A stretch of 64,000 bases of DNA from Micromonospora parva (lineage in GTDB: Bacteria; Actinomycetota; Actinomycetes; Mycobacteriales; Micromonosporaceae): contig NZ_JNZS01000003.1 in NCBI RefSeq assembly GCF_000718515.1, forward strand, positions 1-64,000, read 5' to 3'. The position numbers and the translations under genes are program-made. The notes under the pieces are model-generated. The model saw only the letters and a list, made by a program, of their open reading frames with translations. It searched no databases and was not told the origin of the DNA. Position 1 is the stretch's first letter. Each line of letters opens with the position of its first letter. This document shows, one piece after another, positions 16,609 through 26,116 of this stretch.

Positions 16609-19600
16609 ATGATCCGAGGCTCGACGCCCAGGTTACGACGGACCTTCATCGTGCTGGGCACGGTGCTCGCCACCGTCGCGGCCACCCTCACTGTCACCTC
16701 GACACCGGTCGCCGCGACACCGGTCACCGCGGTCGCGTCGCCCGACGACTACAACGGCTCTGACCTGTGGCTGCGGTACGTGCCGGTCGACGACGCGAAG
16801 TTGCTGCGCGACTACCGCCGCGCGGCCACGGCGATCGTGGTCGAGAACGCCGACGCCACGAAGGTGCACCGGCACACCACGGACCTGGCCATGGCACCCG
16901 GTTCCGCCGAGAAGCTCGTCGAGACCACGCTGGGCGCCGCCCGGGACGAGCTGGTACGCGGCCTGAACGGGCTGCTCGTCCAGTCGACACCGACGCTGCC
17001 GGCCGACGGCGTCTCGGACGGCGCGGTGGTGGTGGGCACACCGGCGAGCTCACCGCTGGTGGGCCGCACCATCGCGACCCGCGACCTGGCCACTGTGGGC
17101 GACGAGGGCTACCTCGTCCGCACGGTGTCGAAGGGCGGGGCACGGTTCACCGTCATCGCCGGCAACACCGACCTCGGCGCGCTGTACGGCACCTTCGCCT
17201 TCCTCCGGCTCCTTCAGACCCGGAAACCGATCGACCATCTCCGGGTCGCGGAGTCACCGAAGATCAAGCACCGGTTGCTGAACAACTGGGAGACCGAGCG
17301 TCTCTACGCGGGCAACAACGCCTCCGGGCTGGGCGGGCTGAACGGGGAGAGCGGGGCGATCTTCAACTTCGCGGCGACCGGTGCCAGCGCCGGCCGGAAC
17401 CTGCCCGTCATCCTCGACCGCTACCTCGTCATGGCGCGCGCGCTGGCGTCACTGGGCATCAACGGCATCACCATCAACAACGTCAACGCCGACAACGCGT
17501 ACCTGACGAGCGCGCGCATCGCGCAGGAGGCGGCCCTCGCCGACGCGCTGCGGCCGTACGGCATCAGGCTGGGCCTGTCGATCCGGTACACAGCGCCCAC
17601 CGACAGCAGGTTCGCGCCGGACACGCTGACCAACAGCCAGCTCGACCCGTACGGCGCGGATTTCCGGGGCTGGTGGCACCGCCGGGCCCAGCAGATCCAG
17701 GCCGCGATCCCGGACTTCATGGGACTCACCGTCAAGGCCAACTCCGAGGGCCAGCCGGGGCCACAGGACTTCGGGTACGACCACGGTGACGGCGCCAACG
17801 CCATCGCCGCCGCGGTGGCGCCGCTCGGGATGACTGTGCACTGGCGAACGTTCGTCTACAACGCCGACGTCGACAACGACCGGCTCAAGCGGGCCTACCT
17901 GGAGTTCGGGCCGATCGACGACGAGGTCCAGCCGGACGGCAGCCGGGGACGCTTCGCCGACAACGTGTTCCTGCAGACCAAGAACGGGCCACTGGACTTC
18001 CAGGCCCGCGAGCCCATCCACCCGATGTTCGGCCGGATGGAGAACACCAACCAGGCCCTGGAACTCCAGATCACGCAGGAGTACACCGGCCAGAACTGGA
18101 TGCTGGCCTACCTCGGTCCGATGTACGAGGAGATCCTCAAGACCGACACGTACGCGACCGACGCGAACGGGAAGCTGCTCAAGGAGCGGCTGGTCGGCGA
18201 CATCGTCGACGGGACCGCGCAGCACCACTCGGACACCGCCATCGTGGGTGTCGCGAACCTCGGCAACGCCGACAACCTGACCGGGCACCACTTCGCCCAG
18301 GCGAACCTCTTCGCCTTCGGACGTCAGGCGTGGGACTGGACCCTCGACTCGGCGGACATCGCGACCGACTGGACGCGGATGACCTGGAGCAACGACCGGC
18401 GTGTCGTCGACACCATCCGGAAGATGATGATGGGCTCGTGGGAGTCGCTGGTCAGCTACCAGACGCCGCTGGGCATCGGTCACCAGTTCGCCGAGGGCGC
18501 CCACTACCGTCCCGACCCCGCCGACTGGGCGGGCCGCGACGATTGGAGCCCGGTCTACTACAACAAGGCCGACAGCGTCGGTCTGGGCTTCGACCGCTCC
18601 CCCACCGGCAGCAACCTGGCCGCCCAGTACTTCCCCCGCTTGGAGCAGCGCTACGGCACCATCGACTCGATCCCGGAGAACCTGCTGATGTGGTTCCACC
18701 ACGTGCCGTGGGGCCATCGGATGGACAGCGGGCGGACGTTCTGGGAAGAGCTGGTCTACCGCTACCAGATGGGCGTGCAGTACGTGACCTGGATGCGGGA
18801 GACCTGGGACGCGCTCCAGCCCGACATCGACGCGCGCCGGTTCGCCGAGGTGCGTGCCAAGCTGGCGGTCCACGAGGCGGACGCCGCCGACTGGCGGGAC
18901 ACCTCGGTGAACTACTGGAAGGAGTTCAGCGGGCGGGACATCCCGGTCGACGACGCGCCACTGTCGGCGACGATCGTCGTGAACGGGAAGACGTTCGGCG
19001 GCTTCAACCTCTCGGACGCCTCGTACACCATCCCGCTGCCGGCCGGGGCGTCGCCGACCATCACGAAGGTGCGGACCGCCGACCGCAAGGCCCGTTACGA
19101 GATCATCTCCCAGGCGGCCGGCGTACCCGGGCAGGCGGTCGTCAAGGTCACGACCGAGAGTTTCTTCGGGCCTCTCGTAAAGAACTACGTCTTCAACCTG
19201 GTGCCCGACACCACGCTGACGGCGCTGCGCGTCGACGGCAGGCGCCTGACGTCCTTCGCGCCGACGGTGCTGCGCTACAACGCCCTCACGCCGGCCGGCG
19301 CCACGACAGTGCCGACGGTCACCGCCAGCGCCGCCGACCCCGCCGCCTCGGTCGCGGTGGAGCAGGCGGCCAACGCCACCGGGCAGGCCCGGGTCACCGT
19401 CACGAACGGCGCGGCGTCGTCGGTCTACACGGTGGACCTGAACACCACCCTCACCGGCAGCGACGAGTTCGAGTCGACCCCGCTCGGCCCGCAGTGGCAG
19501 TGGGTCCGGCCGGACGAGAGCAGGCAACGACTGGCCGACGGGTCCCTGGTCGTCACCGCCCAGCAGGGCGACCTCCAGGGCAACGTCAACACCGCGAGGA

Positions 19601-20076
19601 ACCTGGCCCTGCAGGACGTCGACGGCGACTGGACGGCCGAGTCCCGGGTGGTCTTCTCCCGTCCCCTCGCCGGCAACAACGAGCAGGGCGGTGTTCTCGG
19701 GTACGCGGACGACAACAACTACGTGAAGCTCGCCTGGGAGATGGGCAACGCGACTGCGGCCATCAACAAGACCCGGATCGTCTTCCTGCGTGAACAGAAC
19801 GGCACGGCGTCGACGCTGGAGATCACCGGTGCGGACGCCCAGCGCATCGTCGGGGCCGACGGGGCCATCTGGCTGCGCCTGACCAAGGTCGGGGACCGCT
19901 ACCGCGCCTACTACTCCAGCGACGGGAGCGTCTACCGCTACATCGGCTCGCAGACGCTGAACGTCGAGCCGACGAAGGCCGGGCTGCTGGCCTTCAACCG
20001 GGCCGGCACCTCCACCGACCTCGACGTCGCCTTCGACTACTTCCGCATCGAGAGCCACGGGGAACGCGTCCGCTGA
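16609..20076 (+). CDS. Secreted GH67 alpha-glucuronidase with C-terminal accessory modules
   Basis: A 1155-residue exported enzyme that should remove (4-O-methyl)glucuronic acid from glucuronoxylan oligosaccharides. An N-terminal signal peptide (about 1-37) precedes the GH67 N-domain. The catalytic barrel has HRLLNNWETERLYAGN, GINGITINNVNADN and VKANSEGQPGPQD (Glu380, the likely acid). Asp463 in NGPLDFQ and Glu491 in QITQEYTGQN match the catalytic base positions of characterised GH67 enzymes, spaced as in the family. From about residue 785 come a short beta domain, a cadherin-like stretch and a concanavalin-like DUF1349-type module (EFESTPLGPQWQWVRPD). Classical GH67 enzymes are about 680-730 residues and often cytoplasmic, so the export signal and tail are unusual. 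The start at 16609 fits the AGGAG spacing; 16603 is an alternative. Confidence 0.92.
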   Translation: MIRGSTPRLRRTFIVLGTVLATVAATLTVTSTPVAATPVTAVASPDDYNGSDLWLRYVPVDDAKLLRDYRRAATAIVVENADATKVHRHTTDLAMAPGSAEKLVETTLGAARDELVRGLNGLLVQSTPTLPADGVSDGAVVVGTPASSPLVGRTIATRDLATVGDEGYLVRTVSKGGARFTVIAGNTDLGALYGTFAFLRLLQTRKPIDHLRVAESPKIKHRLLNNWETERLYAGNNASGLGGLNGESGAIFNFAATGASAGRNLPVILDRYLVMARALASLGINGITINNVNADNAYLTSARIAQEAALADALRPYGIRLGLSIRYTAPTDSRFAPDTLTNSQLDPYGADFRGWWHRRAQQIQAAIPDFMGLTVKANSEGQPGPQDFGYDHGDGANAIAAAVAPLGMTVHWRTFVYNADVDNDRLKRAYLEFGPIDDEVQPDGSRGRFADNVFLQTKNGPLDFQAREPIHPMFGRMENTNQALELQITQEYTGQNWMLAYLGPMYEEILKTDTYATDANGKLLKERLVGDIVDGTAQHHSDTAIVGVANLGNADNLTGHHFAQANLFAFGRQAWDWTLDSADIATDWTRMTWSNDRRVVDTIRKMMMGSWESLVSYQTPLGIGHQFAEGAHYRPDPADWAGRDDWSPVYYNKADSVGLGFDRSPTGSNLAAQYFPRLEQRYGTIDSIPENLLMWFHHVPWGHRMDSGRTFWEELVYRYQMGVQYVTWMRETWDALQPDIDARRFAEVRAKLAVHEADAADWRDTSVNYWKEFSGRDIPVDDAPLSATIVVNGKTFGGFNLSDASYTIPLPAGASPTITKVRTADRKARYEIISQAAGVPGQAVVKVTTESFFGPLVKNYVFNLVPDTTLTALRVDGRRLTSFAPTVLRYNALTPAGATTVPTVTASAADPAASVAVEQAANATGQARVTVTNGAASSVYTVDLNTTLTGSDEFESTPLGPQWQWVRPDESRQRLADGSLVVTAQQGDLQGNVNTARNLALQDVDGDWTAESRVVFSRPLAGNNEQGGVLGYADDNNYVKLAWEMGNATAAINKTRIVFLREQNGTASTLEITGADAQRIVGADGAIWLRLTKVGDRYRAYYSSDGSVYRYIGSQTLNVEPTKAGLLAFNRAGTSTDLDVAFDYFRIESHGERVR

Positions 20077-20157
20077 CCGTGCGCTCCGGCTGGCCCGGCA
20101 TGTCGATGTGCTGATGAGCGGCATACCGCATCCACCCCGACAGCGCCCCCGAAATCC

Positions 20158-20195
20158 GTGACCGGGCCCGTCCCAGCTGGGACGGGCCCGGTCAC
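20158..20195. terminator. Bidirectional terminator between GH67 and GH95
   Basis: A perfect, near-continuous hairpin: GTGACCGGGCCCGTCCCAG pairs with its complement, giving up to 19 paired bases with almost no loop. It lies between two convergent stop codons (20076 and 20223). There is no T-run, as is common in actinomycetes. Confidence 0.85.
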
Positions 20196-20222
20196 GCTCC
20201 CCCGAGGCTGCGGCCCCTGCCG

Positions 20223-23222
20223 TCAGCCTCCGATCGCGATGGCGAAGATGTGCATGGTCGGCACGTTCGTCGCCGGTCGGGCGCTGATGTTGGGCAACAC
20301 GACCGAGGCCACCGCCTTGTTCTGCAACCCGACACCGACGTAGTAGATGCACGCGGCGGTGTTCTGGCGGACGTTGTTGGGCCGGTTCTGGTACGCGGAC
20401 ACGATGGCCGCCGTTCCCCCGGAGTGCGGCCCGCCGTACCAGTCGGGCGAGCTGAGCGTGAACGTCTGGCGGGTGCCGTCGGCGTAGACCACGGTGCCGG
20501 TGCCGGACACCGCGCCGTAGGTGCCGGTGAGGAGGAAGCCCAGCGTGCTGCCGGTGCCGCTGATGCCGATGGTCTGGCCCGAGGCGATGGCGTTGTCGGA
20601 GGCCCCGGAACTGACGTTGGGCCAGCGGAAGGTGACCCCGTTGCGGCTGATCGTGCCTCCCGGGCTGGCACCGGCCTGCGCCAGCGCCTGCGCGGAGAGC
20701 GACGCCCCGCCGCCGTCGAAGTTGCCGACGTTGGTGTTGCTGTCGCTGGTGATGCCGACGTTGCTGAAGCTCTGCTCCAACGTCGGTGTGGTGGCCCCGG
20801 AGCTGGTGACCCGGTAGGTGCGCCCGGCCTGCACGGTGACCTCGATCAGGTCGGACTCGATCCGGGTGGTGCGGGCCGCCGTACCGTCGGCGGTGTCGAC
20901 GACAGTGACGGTGCCGGTCAGGATCCGGGAGCGCAGGCGGACGGTGCCGGCCCGGTCCGGTCGGACGAGGATCTCGGTGGCCTGACCGCTCGCCCAGGTG
21001 ATGCCGACCGTGTGCCCGCCCCGACCGCGCAGGCCGGTCACCCGCCCGCTCGGCCAGGCCGGCGGCAGCGCGGGCAGGATGTGCAGCTCGCCGATGTGGC
21101 TCTGCAGCAGCATCTCGGCGATGCCCGCGGTGGCCCCGAAGTTGCCGTCGATCTGGAAGGGCGGGTGCAGGTCGAACATGTTGGGCGCGAGTCGCGCGGT
21201 GGTGGCGAGGTAGCGGATCAGGTCGTGGGCCCGCTTGCCCTCCTCCATCCGAGCCCAGAAGTTGATTTTCCAGGCCAGCGACCAGCCCGTGCCGTCGTCG
21301 CCGCGCAGGGCGAGGGTCCGCCGGGCCGCCTCGAACAGCTGCGGGGTGCCGCGCTTGGTGATCTGGTTGCTCGGGGCCAGCCCGTACAGGTGCGAGATGT
21401 GCCGGTGGTTGGGCTCGGTCTCCACCCAGTCGTAGAGCCACTCCATGATGTTGCCCCGCGACCCGACCTTCATCGGCGGGAGCCGGTCCCGGGTGGCACG
21501 AACCTGGGCGCGGAACGTGCTGTCCACGTTGAGGATCTCGCTCGCCCGGGCGCAGGCGTCGAACAGGTCCCGCAGGATCTGGTTGTCCATGGTGGGGCCG
21601 GCGCAGACGCTGGCGTTCGAGTGGTGGCTCAGCTCCGGCGAGTTCGACGGGTTGGTCACCAGGTAGCCGAGGGTCGGCTCGGTGACCAGGGTGTTGAGGA
21701 AGAACTGTGCCGCGCCCTTCATGGCCGGGTAGTTCGTCCGCAGGAACTCGATGTCGCCGTTGAACAGGTAGTGGTCCCAGATCAACGTGGACAGCCAGGC
21801 CCCACCGGTCTGCCACATGCCCCAGAACGCGCCGTCCACCACGGCGGTGGCCCGCCAGGCGTCGGTGTTGTGGTGGGTGACCCAGCCACTGGCGGCGCCG
21901 TACTGCACCTGGGCGGTCCGCGCTCCGGCGACCGCAAGGTCTCTGACCATGTCGAAGACCGGGTTGTGACACTCGGCCAGGTTGGTGGTGTTGGCCGGCC
22001 AGTAGTTCATCGGCAGGTTGGCGTTGATCGTGTATTTCGAGTCCCACGCCGGGGCCAGTGAGTCGTTCCAGATGCCCTGGAGGTTCGCCGGCTGGGTGCC
22101 GGGCCGCGACGACGAGATCAGCAGGTACCGGCCGTACTGGAACAGCAGCGTGGAGAACTGCGGGTCGTTGACGCTGTTGTGCTGGGCGATCCGGACATCC
22201 GTCGTCTGGTCGGCAGCGGACGTGCGACCCAGATCCAGGGTGACCCGGCCGAACAGCGCCTGATAGTCGGCGACGTGCCGGCTGCGCAACTGGTCGTAGC
22301 TGCTGGCCCGCGCGGCGGTGAGGCGCTGCCGGGCGATGCCCTGGTAGTCGCCGCCGACATTGCGGTAGTTGACGTAGCTGGAGCCGATGGAGATCAGCAG
22401 GACCACGCTGTTGGCGTTGGTCACCCGCAGGGTGCCGCCGGAGCTGGACACGCTGCCGCCGCTGACTGTCGCGTTGGCCAGGGCGAGGAAGCGGACCTGG
22501 CCGGTGATGCCCTCCATGTTCCCGGAGATGCCGTCCAGGCCGATCGTGGTGCCGTCCGGGCTGGACACGGTGGTGCGCTGCGGGCTGTCGAAGGTGGCGG
22601 TGAAGCTGATCGAGCCGCTGCGGTCGGCGGTCAGTCGCATCGCGATGACCTGATCCGGCGCGCTGGCGAACACCTCCCGCTGGTGACGAACGCCGTTGAG
22701 CACGTACGTCGTCGTGACGGTGGCGGTGGTGAGGTCGAGCGTCCGGTCGTACTGGGACGCTCCGCTGGCGGATCCGAAGGCCAGCCGGAGGTTACCGACG
22801 GTCTGGTAGGCCAGCTGACCGCCGGGGTTGCCCATCATGGTCTGGTTGATCAGATCCTGGGCCTGGGTCCACTGGTTGGCGTTGACCAGCCGCCGGATCT
22901 CCGGCAACGCCGCCGCGCCCCGGGTGTTGCTGGGGTCGTGCGGGCCGCCGGCCCAGACGGTGTCCTCGTTGAGCTGAAGGCGCTCGGTGTCGACGTTGCC
23001 GAAGACCATGGCGCCGAGTCGGCCGTTGCCGATCGGCAACGCCCGCAGCCAGTCGGTGCCGGCCCCCTCGTCGTACCAGAGTGCGAGGTCACCGGCGGCC
23101 AGCACCTGGGGCGGCGCCACCGAGTCCGCGCGTGCCACGGCGGTCCAGGGCACCGGCAGGAGAGCGCCACCCGCGCCGGCCGCGCCGATCTTGAGGGCTT
23201 GCCGTCGGGTCAGGTCTGACAT
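20223..23222 (-). CDS. TAT-exported GH95 alpha-L-fucosidase family enzyme with C-terminal beta module
   Basis: A 999-residue glycosidase. The N-terminus MSDLTRRQALKIGAAGAGGA is a clear twin-arginine signal. The GH95 N-domain follows (LALWYDEGAGTDWLRALPIG; RLQLNEDTVWAGGPHDPSN). The (alpha/alpha)6 barrel has the family Asn pair in TINANLPMNYWPAN, an acid-site region TEPNHRHISHLYGL, and FQIDGNFGATAGIAE with the conserved Asp. After the GH95 C-domain, about 200 residues form an additional secreted beta-sandwich (TLEQSFSNVGITSDSN to the end). GH95 members cleave alpha-1,2-fucose or alpha-galactose, for example on xyloglucan side chains. The ATG at 23222 has GGAGG upstream. Two ACATCWGATGT palindromes lie upstream. 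Confidence 0.92.
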   Translation of the reverse strand: MSDLTRRQALKIGAAGAGGALLPVPWTAVARADSVAPPQVLAAGDLALWYDEGAGTDWLRALPIGNGRLGAMVFGNVDTERLQLNEDTVWAGGPHDPSNTRGAAALPEIRRLVNANQWTQAQDLINQTMMGNPGGQLAYQTVGNLRLAFGSASGASQYDRTLDLTTATVTTTYVLNGVRHQREVFASAPDQVIAMRLTADRSGSISFTATFDSPQRTTVSSPDGTTIGLDGISGNMEGITGQVRFLALANATVSGGSVSSSGGTLRVTNANSVVLLISIGSSYVNYRNVGGDYQGIARQRLTAARASSYDQLRSRHVADYQALFGRVTLDLGRTSAADQTTDVRIAQHNSVNDPQFSTLLFQYGRYLLISSSRPGTQPANLQGIWNDSLAPAWDSKYTINANLPMNYWPANTTNLAECHNPVFDMVRDLAVAGARTAQVQYGAASGWVTHHNTDAWRATAVVDGAFWGMWQTGGAWLSTLIWDHYLFNGDIEFLRTNYPAMKGAAQFFLNTLVTEPTLGYLVTNPSNSPELSHHSNASVCAGPTMDNQILRDLFDACARASEILNVDSTFRAQVRATRDRLPPMKVGSRGNIMEWLYDWVETEPNHRHISHLYGLAPSNQITKRGTPQLFEAARRTLALRGDDGTGWSLAWKINFWARMEEGKRAHDLIRYLATTARLAPNMFDLHPPFQIDGNFGATAGIAEMLLQSHIGELHILPALPPAWPSGRVTGLRGRGGHTVGITWASGQATEILVRPDRAGTVRLRSRILTGTVTVVDTADGTAARTTRIESDLIEVTVQAGRTYRVTSSGATTPTLEQSFSNVGITSDSNTNVGNFDGGGASLSAQALAQAGASPGGTISRNGVTFRWPNVSSGASDNAIASGQTIGISGTGSTLGFLLTGTYGAVSGTGTVVYADGTRQTFTLSSPDWYGGPHSGGTAAIVSAYQNRPNNVRQNTAACIYYVGVGLQNKAVASVVLPNISARPATNVPTMHIFAIAIGG

Positions 23223-23353
23223 CGATCCTCCAAACGGTGACCAGTCCGGCCACCCCGAAGCGGGACAACTGTGGGACTCGACATGGGGATCCGCTTGGTG
23301 GGGCCAACCGGGACCCTGCCTGAGCAGGCCGACGCCCGGCAGTGACGCGCCAG

Positions 23354-23364
23354 ACATCTGATGT
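23354..23364. promoter_or_regulatory. ACATCTGATGT palindrome, GntR-like operator candidate
   Basis: An 11-base palindrome with a single central base, 132 bases upstream of GH95. Its reverse complement, ACATCAGATGT, recurs at 23541-23551. The form resembles operators of FadR/GntR-type regulators. No GntR gene is in the window. Confidence 0.5.
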
Positions 23365-23539
23365 GTTTCGGGAAGGTTACTCCGGGGCCACAGAATAGGC
23401 AACGGTCGATCAATGGGTGGACACTGCTCCCCTGTGCCCGGTCAGCAAGATGCACGGGAGGGTGAGCAGCGAGGGAGCGAGGCGGTAGCGCCGGGCGATG
23501 GGCCACGATGCCGCCGCCGACGACCCACCCGGAAGGACA

Positions 23540-23552
23540 TACATCAGATGTA
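23540..23552. promoter_or_regulatory. TACATCAGATGTA palindrome, second operator candidate
   Basis: A 13-base palindrome repeating the core of the site at 23354-23364. The centre-to-centre distance is about 187 bases, which could allow looping. It lies 120 bases before the DUF3800 start. Confidence 0.5.
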
Positions 23553-23671
23553 CGGCGATCCGGCTGCGCCCCCCGCCAAGCACCGGCACCGCCCAGCGTT
23601 CTCGCCTCCACAATCGGGTTGTTCTCCGCCGGATCACGGGTGACCATGGGCGGCATGGCGGGAGGACGGCG

Positions 23672-24685
23672 GTGAGATCGCCCCTCCAAGGCGGACTACC
23701 GCCGGGCGGCGCGGTGGTGGTCGGGGCCGTCGTGCGGATCGCCTGCGACGAGTCGGGATTCTCGGGTACGAACCTGCTGCACTCGACCGCCCCGGTGATC
23801 ACGCACGCGAGCGTCGACCTGGCCGCCGACGAGGCGGTCGCGATCATCACCGCCCTACGGTCCGGGTTCCGGTTCGCGCCGCACGAGCTCAAGTCCGGCC
23901 GGTTCCTGCGCGGCTCCGGCGCGCAGGAGGCACTGGAGTGGTTCCTGGCGACGCTGGCCGGCCGCGCGCACGTCCACCTCATCGACAAGGAGTTCTTCCT
24001 CGTCACCCGGATCGTGGACTTCCTGCTGACCGAGCCGTCGTACGCGGCCGGCACCCGCCTGGCTCGCGAGCACCATCCGGCCGCTCTCGCCCTGTACGCG
24101 GCCGGGCGCTCGACCGGAAGCGACTGGACTGCCTTCCTGTCGGCGTTCGTCGATCTGGTCCGGATGAAGCGGCGGCTTCCGGTCGACCAGACGGTGCGGC
24201 GGTTCTTCCAGGCCCGGGACGCGCTGCGGCGACACGGCCTCGGCACGGTGGCCGACGCCGTCCTCGGCGGGCTCCGCCCGAACCAGGTGCGGGCCGTGGT
24301 GGCCAGACTCGACGCCGACGACCGCACGGTCCCTCCCCCGCTGGAACCGCTGCTGCCGGCGCTGGCCGAAACGGTCCTGTCCTGGAGCGGCGGCCAGCGG
24401 CAGGTGCTGGTGACCCACGACGAGCAGAGTGCCCTGACGGCCGACCGGCTGACCCGGCTTCAGCGGGTGTTGGCCGCCAACGGCGACGCGTCGGCGGCCG
24501 GCGGCAACCGGGCTGCCGCGTTGCCGACCGGGGTGTCACCCCTGGCGGGGCTGGTGATGGTCGACTCCCGCGACGACCCGCGCGTCCAGGTCGCGGACCT
24601 CCTCGCGGGAGTGGCCCGGCGGATGCCCGGCATCATCGACGACGCGCTCCGCCAGCCGCCGCCGATTTCCCCTGGCCGGCCGTAG
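23672..24685 (+). CDS. DUF3800-domain protein
   Basis: A 337-residue protein with the pattern of DUF3800, a ribonuclease H-like fold family of unknown cellular role. An acidic motif lies near the N-terminus (VRIACDESGFSG) and a C-terminal DPRVQVADLLAGVARR, both typical of the family. In between are HELKSGRF and a central helical region. The GTG at 23672 is preceded by GGAGG with 7-base spacing; later GTGs at 23714 and 23732 are possible. DUF3800 genes often sit in mobile or defence contexts, but the neighbours here (GH95, a hydrolase) give no support for that. The next gene begins 9 bases after its stop. Confidence 0.75.
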   Translation: MRSPLQGGLPPGGAVVVGAVVRIACDESGFSGTNLLHSTAPVITHASVDLAADEAVAIITALRSGFRFAPHELKSGRFLRGSGAQEALEWFLATLAGRAHVHLIDKEFFLVTRIVDFLLTEPSYAAGTRLAREHHPAALALYAAGRSTGSDWTAFLSAFVDLVRMKRRLPVDQTVRRFFQARDALRRHGLGTVADAVLGGLRPNQVRAVVARLDADDRTVPPPLEPLLPALAETVLSWSGGQRQVLVTHDEQSALTADRLTRLQRVLAANGDASAAGGNRAAALPTGVSPLAGLVMVDSRDDPRVQVADLLAGVARRMPGIIDDALRQPPPISPGRP

Positions 24686-24694
24686 TCTCATCGG

Positions 24695-25570
24695 ATGCAG
24701 GACATCCAGACACACACCCTGGACATTCCCGGCGTCGACCTGGTCTACGACGTCCGCGGCCCGCTACCTCCCACCGGCGCCCATCGTGCGCTGCTCCTGA
24801 TCGGCCAGCCGATGACCGCGGAGGGCTTCACCGCCCTCGCCCCGCACTTCACGGACCGCACGGTCCTCACCTACGACCCGCGTGGCCTGGGCCGCAGCGT
24901 CCGCACTGACGGTCGGTCCGACCACACGCCGCAGCAGCAGGCGGCCGACCTGCACGCGCTCGTCGAGGCGCTCGACGTCGGTCCGGTCGACCTCTTCGCC
25001 AGCAGCGGCGGCGCGGTGACCGCCCTCGAACTGGTCGCCACCCATCCCGGCGACGTCGCCACCCTGGTGGCGCACGAACCGCCGATCAACGCCGTGCTCC
25101 CCGACGCCACGGCCGCCGAGCGCGCCCGGGCCGGCTTCTACGAGGCGTACCAGGCGAAGGGCTCGGGCGCGGGGATGGCCGCGTTCATCGCGATGACCTC
25201 CTGGCAGGGCGAGTTCACCGACGCCTACTTCGCCCAGCCCACCCCTGACCCTGCGATGTTCGGCTTGACCGCCGACGACGACGGCAGCCGCGACGATCCG
25301 CTGCTGTCGCAGAACTCGTGGGCGATCACCGACTACCGCCCCGACGCGGAGGTGCTCACCGCCGCGCCCACCCGGATCGTGGTCGCGGTCGGCGAAGAGT
25401 CGGCCGGGACGTACACCGCCCGCACCGCACTGGGCCTCGCGGCGCTGCTCGGCCAGGAGGCCGTGGTGTTCCCGAGCCACCACGGCGGGTTCCTCGGCGG
25501 CGAGTTCGGCTACGCGGGCAAACCCGAGGAGTTCGCCGCGCGGCTGCGGGAGGTGCTGGACGCCGGCTGA
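24695..25570 (+). CDS. Alpha/beta hydrolase
   Basis: A 291-residue alpha/beta-hydrolase-fold protein. The nucleophile elbow is FASSGGAVTAL, with Ser in an A-S-S-G-G variant of GxSxG. An acid is likely in the region after RIVVAVGEESAG, and the catalytic His is in PSHHGGFLGGE. The cap domain spans about residues 130-200. It begins 9 bases after the DUF3800 gene and is probably co-transcribed with it. Substrate unknown; small esters or lactones are usual for this group. Confidence 0.85.
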   Translation: MQDIQTHTLDIPGVDLVYDVRGPLPPTGAHRALLLIGQPMTAEGFTALAPHFTDRTVLTYDPRGLGRSVRTDGRSDHTPQQQAADLHALVEALDVGPVDLFASSGGAVTALELVATHPGDVATLVAHEPPINAVLPDATAAERARAGFYEAYQAKGSGAGMAAFIAMTSWQGEFTDAYFAQPTPDPAMFGLTADDDGSRDDPLLSQNSWAITDYRPDAEVLTAAPTRIVVAVGEESAGTYTARTALGLAALLGQEAVVFPSHHGGFLGGEFGYAGKPEEFAARLREVLDAG

Positions 25571-25706
25571 CACCGCCCAGACCCGGCACGGACGCGCCTG
25601 ATGTTCTGACCTCGTGCCGGTGGCCGGGGCAGCCGTATGGTGGACGCAGAGACGACGATCCGCCGTCTTCGATGAGACACCACCTGCGGCGGTCGAGGAG
25701 AGCATC

Positions 25707-26105
25707 ATGATCGGTGTGGTGAGCGTCGGGGCCGTCGTGGGCGTCCTGCTCGTCGGTCTCGTGGTCCTGCTCCGCAGGCCGGCCGACACCCGGTCGGTGC
25801 TCCGCTGGTCGGCCCTGGCGATCACCGTGCTGGTGGCCGCCGCGTTGGCTCCGTTCACAGTGGATGACTCGGGCGCCGCGGCCGGTTATCTGCTCGGCGT
25901 CCCCGTCGTCGCGGCGGTGCTGCCCGTCCTCGCGCAGCGGTTCGGTCGGCTGACAGTGGCCGCCGACCTGGTGGCCGCGCTCGTCATCACCGGCTGGGGG
26001 CTGCTGCTCGGGCTGGGCATCGGTGGCGCGTTCCTCCCAGCGGTGGCGCTTCTGCTCGCCAGCGCCGTGGTCACCAGGGCACCGCGACCGTCCACCATCG
26101 CCTGA
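25707..26105 (+). CDS. Small integral membrane protein
   Basis: A 132-residue hydrophobic protein with about four predicted helices and no recognised family. A GAGGAG site lies 7 bases before the ATG at 25707, which is why this start is preferred over an earlier in-frame codon at 25614. It converges with another small membrane protein gene, and the stops are 11 bases apart. No function is proposed. Confidence 0.65.
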   Translation: MIGVVSVGAVVGVLLVGLVVLLRRPADTRSVLRWSALAITVLVAAALAPFTVDDSGAAAGYLLGVPVVAAVLPVLAQRFGRLTVAADLVAALVITGWGLLLGLGIGGAFLPAVALLLASAVVTRAPRPSTIA

Positions 26106-26116
26106 GCCGGTGAGCC

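Larger units (their letters stand above)
23223..23671. other. Intergenic region with paired palindromes
   Basis: A 449-base gap between the divergent GH95 and DUF3800 genes. The only structure I can support is the pair of ACATCWGATGT palindromes listed separately. Short reading frames here lack ribosome sites and protein-like composition. Confidence 0.5.

Noticed and set aside
17449..22047. Long minus-strand open frame across GH67 and part of GH95
   Set aside because: Antisense to GH67 and out of frame with GH95; low-complexity composition and no ribosome site.
23410..24327. Minus-strand frame covering the GH95 upstream gap
   Set aside because: Antisense to the DUF3800 gene, with no start signal and no protein-like features.
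23672..24685. DUF3800 gene as part of a defence island
   Set aside because: DUF3800 is often found in defence contexts, but here the neighbours are a fucosidase and a hydrolase, with no nuclease, methylase or mobile element.
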